A stretch of 64,000 nt of DNA from Erysipelotrichaceae bacterium OPF54 (GTDB lineage: Bacteria > Bacillota_I > Bacilli_A > Erysipelotrichales > Erysipelotrichaceae): NCBI GenBank assembly GCA_022834735.1, contig BQKD01000001.1, positions 1,961,659 through 2,025,658 of the forward strand, written 5' to 3'. Position numbers and translations under genes: made by a program. Below, piece by piece: positions 8,127 to 15,112 of the stretch. Numbering within the stretch: position 1 is the stretch's first letter; every line of letters begins with the position of its first letter. A model generated the notes under the pieces. The model saw only the letters and a list, made by a program, of their open reading frames with translations, did no database searches and had not been told where the DNA came from.

Positions 8127-8636
8127 CTATTCTAATCCTGCAGCAATATCTGCTGCCTGATGGATCCCCTCAACAACCGGAGTGGATGTGACTGTGGCAC
8201 CAGAAATCGTATCGATCTCTCCTGCAGCCTCTTTTCCGACTACGCTGTCCGCAAATGCGCTCTCCGTGATCTTCGAGCCGATCCCTTTCGTGTCGCCGTT
8301 CGAGATCGCTTTGAAAGCGGAAATCGTCAGATCGTCCTTGTTGATGGAAACCAGGAACGTCGTTCCGTCTTTATAACCGGAAACGCTCATATTAAAAATA
8401 TAATTATCCTCGTAGGAATAAATTTTGTTTACGCTTGGATTATCCGTCGTCACGTCCATGATCTTGAAATCATCGACATCTGCTTCAGGATACATTTCAA
8501 GCAGAACCTGCTTTTCGGCCCGTTCGTTGTTTTCCGCAATAACAGGCGCCGTCATCTGATTGGCAAATGCCAGTGCTCCTCCGGCAATTGCCGAAACAAC
8601 AGCCAGGAACAACGCTAGATAAAAGATCTTATTCAT
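8127..8636 (-). CDS. rnfG: Rnf complex flavoprotein subunit RnfG
   Basis: A 169-residue membrane-anchored FMN-binding subunit, with one N-terminal helix (residues 4-25) and an extracytoplasmic FMN-binding domain. The motif ISGATVTS near residue 145 carries the Thr to which ApbE attaches FMN by a phosphoester bond. A divergent apbE lies at the other end of the operon. The start overlaps the rnfD stop (ATGA). The protein is slightly shorter than many RnfG. Confidence 0.94.
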   Translation of the reverse strand: MNKIFYLALFLAVVSAIAGGALAFANQMTAPVIAENNERAEKQVLLEMYPEADVDDFKIMDVTTDNPSVNKIYSYEDNYIFNMSVSGYKDGTTFLVSINKDDLTISAFKAISNGDTKGIGSKITESAFADSVVGKEAAGEIDTISGATVTSTPVVEGIHQAADIAAGLE

Positions 8637-9793
8637 AGTACTGCCTCCTCTGCCGCTTCAGGCACAACATAGGCCGTCGCGCTCGAAGATGTGCTGAGCG
8701 TACGAACCGGCTCAATTGTCTGGGCAGCAAAGAACGATACGCCAAGAGCGAGCACGCAGAAGCACGCAAACGTAATGTATACCTTTTTCATGATCTTCAG
8801 CTGATTTCCGTCAAACGCTGTTTCGATCATAGGCGTGAACATATTCATCAGCAGGATCGAATACAGACATCCTTCCGGAAGATTGGCTTTCATGCGAAGC
8901 AGCACAGTAAGGATAGCTGCTCCCAGGGCAAAGATCACGCGGCCGGATGCGCTTGTCGGATTCGTGACAGGATCTGTCAGCATGAATACCGCTCCGAACA
9001 CGACACCGCCTGTAGCAAGATGAAGAGCCGGATACCAGATCAGTGCCGGAACGCCATGATAGGATTCCAGACCGCACATTAAAGCAATGATCGCTGTCAT
9101 GATCGCGATCGCGCCAAGATATACGACAGGAACTCTCCAGTCAATTACGCGGCGGACAGCTAAAACGATTCCTACCAGCAAGATAACGATCGTAAAGGTT
9201 TCTCCCATCGCGCCGGCATAGGTTCCCATGAACAGGCTGCCGAAGCCGCCGAATGTTTCAAGAAACTTATCGAGAACTTCCGGAGTTGCCGGCAGCCAGT
9301 GATACGTATTGGCGATCGTGGCTGTCGGAGTCGCTGCTGTTACCAGATCGGTCGCTGCACCGGCGAATGCCGCAAATACCACCGCACGTCCAACGGCTGC
9401 AGGATTAAAGATATTCTGACCGAAACCTCCAAACAGCAGACGTCCCACGACAATGGCGAATACCGTAGCGATAATGAGCGCATACGGTGTGATCGTGATC
9501 GGGCACATCAAGGTCAGGATGATCGAAGTGACCCACCCGAACGAATGAGCCAGAAACGGTTTCAACGGCTGCTTCGTCGATTTAGCGAAAATAGCTTCAC
9601 AGACAAATGTCGTGATCAAAGAACATGCCAGCAACAGGATGGCCTGAAGCGTATAACGCATCCCGTAGGCTGTTCCGTAATAAATGCATGTACAGGCAAA
9701 AACGACAAGAAGACCGATGGTCAGGTCGCGCATGATGCCTTGTGTCGACTGTTTCCCTTTAATGTTCGGGCTTACGTGAAAATTAAACTTCAT
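8633..9793 (-). CDS. rnfD: Rnf complex membrane flavoprotein subunit RnfD
   Basis: A 386-residue polytopic subunit (NqrB/RnfD family), with about ten hydrophobic segments. The segment TDLVTAATPTA near residue 168 corresponds to the covalent FMN attachment site (family form SGATP or similar). FMLTDPVTNPTSASGR near 268 is the conserved second signature. The extra C-terminal tail after the last helix is rich in Ser, Ala and Glu. It forms the ion-translocating core with RnfA, E and G. Confidence 0.95.
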   Translation of the reverse strand: MKFNFHVSPNIKGKQSTQGIMRDLTIGLLVVFACTCIYYGTAYGMRYTLQAILLLACSLITTFVCEAIFAKSTKQPLKPFLAHSFGWVTSIILTLMCPITITPYALIIATVFAIVVGRLLFGGFGQNIFNPAAVGRAVVFAAFAGAATDLVTAATPTATIANTYHWLPATPEVLDKFLETFGGFGSLFMGTYAGAMGETFTIVILLVGIVLAVRRVIDWRVPVVYLGAIAIMTAIIALMCGLESYHGVPALIWYPALHLATGGVVFGAVFMLTDPVTNPTSASGRVIFALGAAILTVLLRMKANLPEGCLYSILLMNMFTPMIETAFDGNQLKIMKKVYITFACFCVLALGVSFFAAQTIEPVRTLSTSSSATAYVVPEAAEEAVL

Positions 9794-9804
9794 TTCTGAG
9801 CCCC

Positions 9805-11094
9805 CTATTTCTTTTTCTGCAAAGCAAGTGCACGTTTCGCTTTGCGGACATTTTCCGTAACATCAATTTTCGAAGGACATACATAAGTGCACATACCGCA
9901 TTCCACGCAGCTCATAGCCTGACGTCTTTCCATTTCTTCCGTATTTCCTTCTTTTACTGCCATAGCGATCCGCACAGGCTGCAGACCAGCCGGACAATGA
10001 TCCGAGCAGCTTCCGCATCGCAGACATGCGATCGCATTGTCAGCCGGATTGTCCAGGATTGTCAGTGCATTCATTGCGCGATCAATAACGAAAAGATCAT
10101 TCGGGATCGCTTTGCCCATCATCGGGCCGCCCGCAATCAGCCGGACAGAATCCTGCGTGAATCCGGTGTGCTCGAATATTTCCTTGACCGGCATACCGAC
10201 AGGAACGAGCACGTTCATTGGCTTTTTCACGCACTGTCCTGAAATGGTTACTGTCTTCATTGAAATCGCTTCACCGTATTCCATCATTCTTGCAAGCATG
10301 ATGGCTGTTCCGGCATTGTTTACGATGCATCCTGCTTCTGCCGGCAGCGATCCGTATTCCTTCTTCATGACTTCGCGCACAAGCGTACGTTCCCAGCCCA
10401 TCGGATACACATCCGGTACCTCACGAACTACAACACCTGTATTCTGGGCCGCTTGCCTTACGACCTCGATCAGATCAGGGTGCGATTTTTTGATGCAGAT
10501 CATAACTTCCTTGGCATCCGCCATTTTCTTCATGATCAAAGCCCCTGTCACTAAGTGTTTCGGATCTTCCATCATCAGCTTGTAATCGGCTGTGATGTAC
10601 GGCTCGCATTCTACGCCATTGATCAGCACTGTTGTAATTCCCTCAGGCTTTAAATATTTTACATATGTTGGAAAGGCTGCGCCTCCCAGACCGACCAGAC
10701 CTGCGTTTTTAGTAAATTCCACCAGCTCTTCACGCGATTTATTTTCATATTGAATCGGTTCAAAAGCCTGTACCGCTGTCTGCTTGTGATCCACCTGAAT
10801 GACCATATGCTGCTGCGGGCGCAGCGATGAATGCATTCTTTTTACATTTCCCGTATAGATGCCGGAAACGCTTGAGTAGATCGGAACAACAAAACCGGAT
10901 TTTGTCTGTGCCAACTTTGTGCCGACAAATACCTGATCGCCTTCATTGACCAAGACTTCGAAATCCGTATTGTTTCCTGCCACAAGAGGAATATAAACCT
11001 CTTTGGAAGGCATGATCTCGAGAACCTTTTCGTGTTCTGTCTTGTCCTTATGACCAGGGATATGTTCACACATTTTTCCTAGAAAAAGTGACAT
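9805..11094 (-). CDS. rnfC: Rnf complex NADH-oxidising subunit RnfC
   Basis: A 429-residue peripheral subunit that binds FMN and NADH and two [4Fe-4S] clusters. GLVGLGGAAFPTYVK near residue 133 is the nucleotide-binding loop. CLRCGSCSDHCPAGLQP near 360 and CVECGMCTYVCPSKIDV near 398 are the two cluster motifs. The ribosome binding site GGAGG lies 13 nt from this ATG, rather far; the next in-frame Met is codon 8. It is the first gene of the operon and has a clear promoter. Confidence 0.95.
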   Translation of the reverse strand: MSLFLGKMCEHIPGHKDKTEHEKVLEIMPSKEVYIPLVAGNNTDFEVLVNEGDQVFVGTKLAQTKSGFVVPIYSSVSGIYTGNVKRMHSSLRPQQHMVIQVDHKQTAVQAFEPIQYENKSREELVEFTKNAGLVGLGGAAFPTYVKYLKPEGITTVLINGVECEPYITADYKLMMEDPKHLVTGALIMKKMADAKEVMICIKKSHPDLIEVVRQAAQNTGVVVREVPDVYPMGWERTLVREVMKKEYGSLPAEAGCIVNNAGTAIMLARMMEYGEAISMKTVTISGQCVKKPMNVLVPVGMPVKEIFEHTGFTQDSVRLIAGGPMMGKAIPNDLFVIDRAMNALTILDNPADNAIACLRCGSCSDHCPAGLQPVRIAMAVKEGNTEEMERRQAMSCVECGMCTYVCPSKIDVTENVRKAKRALALQKKK

Positions 11095-11128
11095 ATTTTT
11101 CCATAAACCTCCATATCATACAGAGATA

Positions 11129-11157
11129 ATTCTATGCTATTCTGAAAACGATTGCAA
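11129..11157 (-). promoter_or_regulatory. Promoter of the rnf operon
   Basis: On the minus strand TTGCAA (11152-11157), 17 bp, then TAGAAT (11129-11134). It is back to back with the apbE promoter, leaving about 50 bp between the two -35 boxes. Confidence 0.75.
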
Positions 11158-11203
11158 ATACAAATCAAAAACAAATCATGGCATGATGTGCCCGTTCATC
11201 AAT

Positions 11204-11231
11204 TTGCCAAATAAACAGAATCCGCTATAAT
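11204..11231 (+). promoter_or_regulatory. Promoter of apbE, leaderless layout
   Basis: TTGCCA (11204-11209), 16 bp, TATAAT (11226-11231). The ATG follows after exactly 6 nt, so transcription should begin at or next to the start codon, with no room for a ribosome binding site. Confidence 0.78.
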
Positions 11232-11237
11232 TGAGGC

Positions 11238-12335
11238 ATGAACAATAAAAAAACTATAAAATACTGGATCATCGGTTCGCTCGTGTTTCTCGCAGCCGTG
11301 GTCGGACTTGTCAGTCTGAGCAGGGCCAGACCCAAAAGCGAAACGCAGACATTCAATGAAACATATACCGATCTAGGCTTTGATACACCGATTTCCTTTC
11401 AGGCAACATGCACACAAGAGGAGTTTACAAAATATGAGAAAATCCTGAAGGACACATTCAAGGAGTATAACGAGATCTTTGATCAGTACAATCCATATGA
11501 AAGAGTCAACAATATATATACGCTGAATCATGAAACCTCTGGCTCTCCGATCGAAGTGCCTCAGCCTCTGATCGACTGTCTCGACCTGGCTATTGAAGCC
11601 GGAGAACTGGACGAACGCTTTGATGTGAGCGAAGGAAAAGTGCTCTCTTTATGGCATGATGCACGGGAAGCGGAAACACCGTACATCCCGGACCAAAATG
11701 CCATTGAACAGGCCAAACGTCATGAAGGCATCTCTGCCATTCAGATCAGCGGCAGGACCGTGCAGTTTACCGATCCGGATCTTCAGCTCGATCTTGGAGG
11801 GATCGCAAAAGGATACACGGCAGGGATCTGTGCCGACCGTCTTCACGAAGCCGGTCTCGATAACGGATATATCAACGCGGGCGGCAATGTCGTTTTGTTA
11901 GGCGAAAAGCCGGACGGCAAAGACTGGGTCATCGGGATCCAGTCTCCGGACACTTCACCAAGTGTCGTTCAGTTTACGACAAAACGTCCTGTGGTCATGG
12001 TGACGAGCGGCGACTATCAGCGGTATATAGAAGTTGACGGAAAGAGATATTCCCATATCATCGATCCGACAACGGGCTGGCCGGCTCAATACATGCGCAG
12101 CGTGACTGTCATCGGCGATGCCGATCAGTCCGCGTGGGCTGATGCGATGAGCACGACCTTGTTCTGCATGAGCGTTGAAGAGGGCATGCAGTTCTGCAAG
12201 GACAACAGTCTCCAGGCTGTCTGGATCACAGACCGGGATAAACCGGTTGACGGTCTGGAAGCGGATTTTGTCACACCGGACTACAACATTTACTGTACAG
12301 CAGGATTAAAGGATTCTTTGAAATTATCCTTATGA
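11238..12335 (+). CDS. apbE: FAD:protein FMN transferase ApbE
   Basis: A 365-residue ApbE enzyme that transfers FMN from FAD to Thr of the (S/T)GA(T)-type motif in RnfG and RnfD on the outer face of the membrane. An N-terminal helix (residues 10-28) anchors it; there is no lipobox Cys. LDLGGIAKGYTAGICADRL near 187 and NAGGNVVLLG near 213 bind FAD, and YSHIIDPTTGWPA near 272 contains the Mg-binding and catalytic segment. It is divergent from rnf and ends at a strong terminator. It probably serves this Rnf complex. Confidence 0.95.
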   Translation: MNNKKTIKYWIIGSLVFLAAVVGLVSLSRARPKSETQTFNETYTDLGFDTPISFQATCTQEEFTKYEKILKDTFKEYNEIFDQYNPYERVNNIYTLNHETSGSPIEVPQPLIDCLDLAIEAGELDERFDVSEGKVLSLWHDAREAETPYIPDQNAIEQAKRHEGISAIQISGRTVQFTDPDLQLDLGGIAKGYTAGICADRLHEAGLDNGYINAGGNVVLLGEKPDGKDWVIGIQSPDTSPSVVQFTTKRPVVMVTSGDYQRYIEVDGKRYSHIIDPTTGWPAQYMRSVTVIGDADQSAWADAMSTTLFCMSVEEGMQFCKDNSLQAVWITDRDKPVDGLEADFVTPDYNIYCTAGLKDSLKLSL

Positions 12336-12340
12336 TATAC

Positions 12341-12366
12341 AGCTTCGGCAATTGCCGGAGCTTTTC
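12341..12366 (+). terminator. Terminator of apbE
   Basis: Perfect stem AGCTTCGGCA/TGCCGGAGCT (one G-U) with an AT loop and TTTT. Confidence 0.85.
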
Positions 12367-12425
12367 ATTTGTATAAATCGGTAAAAGCTGTAAAAAATAT
12401 AACCAGGCAGGAAAGGAATATCTCT

Positions 12426-13049
12426 ATGAGTTACTATAAATATTTAAAAGAAGAAATCGCCTGGATCAAGGAACATGATCCGTCACTGAATTCAGCGGTC
12501 GAAATATGGTTCATGCCAGGGTTCCGTGCTTTAAAGACATGGTATTTCACCCATAAGCTCTATAAAAAGCATCCTTCGCTTGCCCGTATCATTTCTCTAC
12601 GGTCCCAAAGAAAAACGGGCATCGATATTCATCCCGGCGCCACGATCGGCAAACATGTATTTATCGATCATGGCAGCGGAGTCGTGATCGGCGAAACGTG
12701 CGTCATTGGCGAACGGGTCATGATCTATCAGGGCGTAACGCTTGGAGCGACCGGAAAAGTTGCCGGCAAACGCCATCCGACCGTAGAAGATGATGTAGTG
12801 ATCGGAGCCGGATCCAAAATTATCGGCAATATTACCCTTCATCAGGGATGCAAGATCGGGGCTGGTTCAGTCATCATCAAAGATGTGCCAGCCAATACAA
12901 CGATGATCCCTGCTCCAGCGTATGCCATCCGGAATCAGAACGGAAAGATCAAGGTTCCGAATATTTCATCTCTTGAAGGAAAGCTGAACTGTGTGCTCAA
13001 ACAGCTCGACCCGGATAATTCAAAATGCAAAAAGGAAGCGGACTCATGA
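12426..13049 (+). CDS. cysE: Serine O-acetyltransferase
   Basis: CysE makes O-acetylserine from serine and acetyl-CoA, the precursor for cysteine synthesis. The 207-residue protein has an alpha-helical N-terminal part and a left-handed beta-helix of hexapeptide repeats from about residue 65 (IDIHPGATIGKHVFIDHGSG), with the catalytic His/Asp region DHGSGVVIGE and GVTLGATGK. The start is taken at 12426, with AAAGGAA 7 nt upstream; an in-frame upstream ATG lacks such a site. No cysK lies next to it. No T-box is seen in the short leader. Confidence 0.93.
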   Translation: MSYYKYLKEEIAWIKEHDPSLNSAVEIWFMPGFRALKTWYFTHKLYKKHPSLARIISLRSQRKTGIDIHPGATIGKHVFIDHGSGVVIGETCVIGERVMIYQGVTLGATGKVAGKRHPTVEDDVVIGAGSKIIGNITLHQGCKIGAGSVIIKDVPANTTMIPAPAYAIRNQNGKIKVPNISSLEGKLNCVLKQLDPDNSKCKKEADS

Positions 13050-13069
13050 ATCAGTAGCCGCTCCCTTTT
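13034..13069 (+). terminator. Terminator of cysE
   Basis: GGAAGCGG...CCGCTCC stem with further ACT/AGT pairs and TTTT; it overlaps the end of the cysE coding sequence. Confidence 0.65.
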
Positions 13070-13080
13070 CATGGAATATA

Positions 13081-13106
13081 AAAAAAAAGCCCTTTAAACA
13101 AGGGCT
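13081..13106 (-). terminator. Terminator of tRNA-Leu
   Basis: Stem AGCCCTT/AAGGGCT with a long run of T on the minus strand, 11 nt after the tRNA 3' end. Confidence 0.88.
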
Positions 13107-13116
13107 GAATTTTCAA

Positions 13117-13201
13117 TGGTGCGGAGAACGGGACTCGAACCCACATGAGTTGCCTCACTAGCGCCTGAAGCTAGCGCGTCTACCAATTTCGCCATCTCCG
13201 C
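13117..13201 (-). tRNA. tRNA-Leu (anticodon CAG)
   Basis: Minus-strand gene of 85 nt including an encoded CCA end. The acceptor stem GCGGAGA pairs with TCTCCGC. The anticodon stem CTAGC/GCTAG encloses the loop TTCAGGC, giving anticodon CAG (reads CUG). A long variable arm marks a class II tRNA, and GGTTCGAGTCC is the T arm. It stands alone with its own promoter and terminator. Confidence 0.95.
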
Positions 13202-13213
13202 AACAGCAAGATG

Positions 13214-13243
13214 ATAATAACAAACACCTACCCGATTTGTCAA
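13214..13243 (-). promoter_or_regulatory. Promoter of tRNA-Leu
   Basis: Consensus TTGACA (13238-13243), 18 bp, TATTAT (13214-13219) on the minus strand, starting transcription about 7 nt before the mature 5' end. Confidence 0.82.
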
Positions 13244-13315
13244 CACTTTTTCTAAAATAAATCAAAAAAAAGCAAATAAATTTTATCCCGCCTATCCATC
13301 CTCTATAATGAAGAC

Positions 13316-13573
13316 ATGAAAAAAGAACAGCAGATCAGCGTTGAGGCCACGCTCGTCAATAAAAGAGTCACTGTATACAACGCAGTGGAAGGTCTCGAAA
13401 ACCCTATGAACATGTATGAGCTTGATTTTGAAACAGCCGACGGTCAGGCATTATCCTTCGAAGTCAGCATCTTCGAATACCAGAATGTCGAACGCGGTAT
13501 GAAAGGAGTGCTCGTATACAAAGGGTACGATATCGTTTCCTTCGGGAAATGGATCAAGGATTTCAAGATGTAG
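13316..13573 (+). CDS. Small conserved-type protein of unknown function
   Basis: An 85-residue soluble protein with alternating beta-strand pattern (ISVEATLVNKRVTVYN, YELDFETADGQALSFEVS, GMKGVLVYKGYDIVSF). It recalls the small beta-barrel domain of DUF2500-type proteins (short strands, a turn-rich GxKGxLxYKG), but I cannot assign it firmly. There is no signal peptide or helix. A TATAAT at 13304-13309 ends 6 nt before the ATG and no ribosome binding site is present, so the mRNA is probably leaderless. A strong terminator follows, making it a single-gene unit divergent from tRNA-Leu. Confidence 0.75.
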   Translation: MKKEQQISVEATLVNKRVTVYNAVEGLENPMNMYELDFETADGQALSFEVSIFEYQNVERGMKGVLVYKGYDIVSFGKWIKDFKM

Positions 13574-13599
13574 CAGGATCAATCCGATCCTGCTTTTCT
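13572..13599 (+). terminator. Terminator after the 85-residue protein gene
   Basis: Perfect stem GCAGGATC/GATCCTGC with AATCC loop and TTTT, directly after the stop codon. Confidence 0.9.
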
Positions 13600-13626
13600 T
13601 GTATAAAAAAAGAGGGAATGTCCCCT

Positions 13627-15033
13627 CTATTCTTCCCCGTCCCAGCAGTAGGTGCACAGATCGCACTTCTCGAGGCCGATCGATTCGATCATATCATCGA
13701 GACGATGGTAACGCAGCGATGTAAAATTCAGACGCTTCCGGATCTCTTCGCACATCCGTGCATACTCTTCGCTATCCGGATCTGCGTAGCGCTTCAAGGT
13801 TTCCACAGATACATCCGCTCCTTCCAGATCTTCGATGACGCGGCGCGTGATCAGTTCTCTTTCCGAATTGGAGCGGGAGAAATTCAGATATTTGCATCCA
13901 AACATGATCGGAGGACAAGCCGGACGCACGTGGACTTCTTTGGCACCGCTGTTATATAAAAACTCTGTCGTTTCGCCAAGCTGCGTTCCTCTGACGATCG
14001 AATCGTCGATCAAAAGAAGTTTTTTATCCTTGATCAGATTGGCGACCGGGATCAGTTTCATCTTGGCAATCATGTTCCGCTGCGCCTGGCTAGTCGGCAT
14101 AAAGGAACGCGGCCAGGTTGGTGTGTATTTGATGAATGGACGCGAAAACTGTATTCCTTTGACATTGGAATAGCCGATCGCATGAGCGATACCGGAATCC
14201 GGCACCCCAGCCACGCTGTCCACTTCTACATTATCACGCGAAGCAAGGATCTCTCCGCAGCGGTTGCGCATCATTTCTACATTGACCCCTTCATAGGTCG
14301 ATGTCGGATAGCCGTAGTACACCCAGAGAAAAGAGCATACTTTTTTCTGCTCATACGGCTTCTGCAGCACTTTTACTTCATCCGGCGTGATCAGGTCGAT
14401 CTCGCCCGGCCCCAGATCTTTGAGATGAGTATACCCTAAATTGAGAAACGCACTGCTTTCGAACGTTGCGCAGAATCCGCTGTCCTTCTGTCCAAGAATG
14501 ACCGGTGTGCGGCCAGCCTTGTCACGCATCGCATAGATCCCGTCCTTGTTCAGGAGCAGGATGCTCATACTGCCATCGACCATGTCCTGAACAAACTTCA
14601 ATCCTTCCACGATCGAATCTTTCTGATTGATCAGAGCCGCGATCAGCTCGGTCGGATTCACGCCGCCGACACTCATTTCCTGAAAATGGGTCATCCCTTT
14701 TTCAAAACAATGCGCTTTCAGCCCTTCGAGATTATTGATCCGACCTACAGTTGTCAGGGCAAACGATCCTAGATGCGAATGCAGCAGCAGCGGCTGCGAT
14801 TCGTAATCCGAAATACACCCGATCCCTGTTTTTCCGTCAAACGAATCGAGATCCTTGTCAAATTTTGTCCGGAACGGAGAATTTTCGATATTGTGGATCG
14901 CTCTGGAAAATCCGTTTTCTCCCAGTACAGCCATACCGGCCCTGCGCGTTCCTAAATGCGAATGATAATCGATCCCGAAAAACAAATCCAGAACACAGCT
15001 CTCTTTTGAAGCCACCCCAAAAAAACCACTCAT
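13627..15033 (-). CDS. purF: Amidophosphoribosyltransferase homologue lacking the N-terminal Cys
   Basis: A 468-residue PurF-like protein. PurF uses glutamine and PRPP to make phosphoribosylamine, the first step of purine synthesis. The N-terminal Ntn/glutaminase-type domain covers about 1-235 and the phosphoribosyltransferase domain follows, with the PRPP loop LLLIDDSIVRGTQ near residue 345. The C terminus ends in CDLCTYCWDGEE, Cys-rich like Fe-S-containing PurF. The N terminus reads M-S-GFFGV, where glutaminase-active enzymes have Cys as residue 1 after processing (CGIFGI). Codon 2 is AGT. The start is certain (GGCAGGA upstream). No other pur genes adjoin. It may use ammonia, use Ser, or be a paralogue with another role. 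Confidence 0.85.
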   Translation of the reverse strand: MSGFFGVASKESCVLDLFFGIDYHSHLGTRRAGMAVLGENGFSRAIHNIENSPFRTKFDKDLDSFDGKTGIGCISDYESQPLLLHSHLGSFALTTVGRINNLEGLKAHCFEKGMTHFQEMSVGGVNPTELIAALINQKDSIVEGLKFVQDMVDGSMSILLLNKDGIYAMRDKAGRTPVILGQKDSGFCATFESSAFLNLGYTHLKDLGPGEIDLITPDEVKVLQKPYEQKKVCSFLWVYYGYPTSTYEGVNVEMMRNRCGEILASRDNVEVDSVAGVPDSGIAHAIGYSNVKGIQFSRPFIKYTPTWPRSFMPTSQAQRNMIAKMKLIPVANLIKDKKLLLIDDSIVRGTQLGETTEFLYNSGAKEVHVRPACPPIMFGCKYLNFSRSNSERELITRRVIEDLEGADVSVETLKRYADPDSEEYARMCEEIRKRLNFTSLRYHRLDDMIESIGLEKCDLCTYCWDGEE

Positions 15034-15112
15034 GATACAAATCCTGCCTTTCTATATGTTGATCTAAACACCAATAAGCAAGATTCCGTAAAACCTTGCT
15101 TATTGTATAACA

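Noticed and set aside
11066..11104. A 12-codon ORF (MEKYVTFSRKNV) overlapping the rnfC start with GGAGG close by
   Set aside because: GGAGG is only 3 nt from its ATG, too close for initiation. The rnfC frame is the conserved one; the overlap is probably incidental.
15070..15108. AATAAGCAAG/CTTGCTTATT palindrome after ileS as terminator
   Set aside because: The hairpin is real but lacks a clear T run on the ileS strand, so I did not list it as a terminator.
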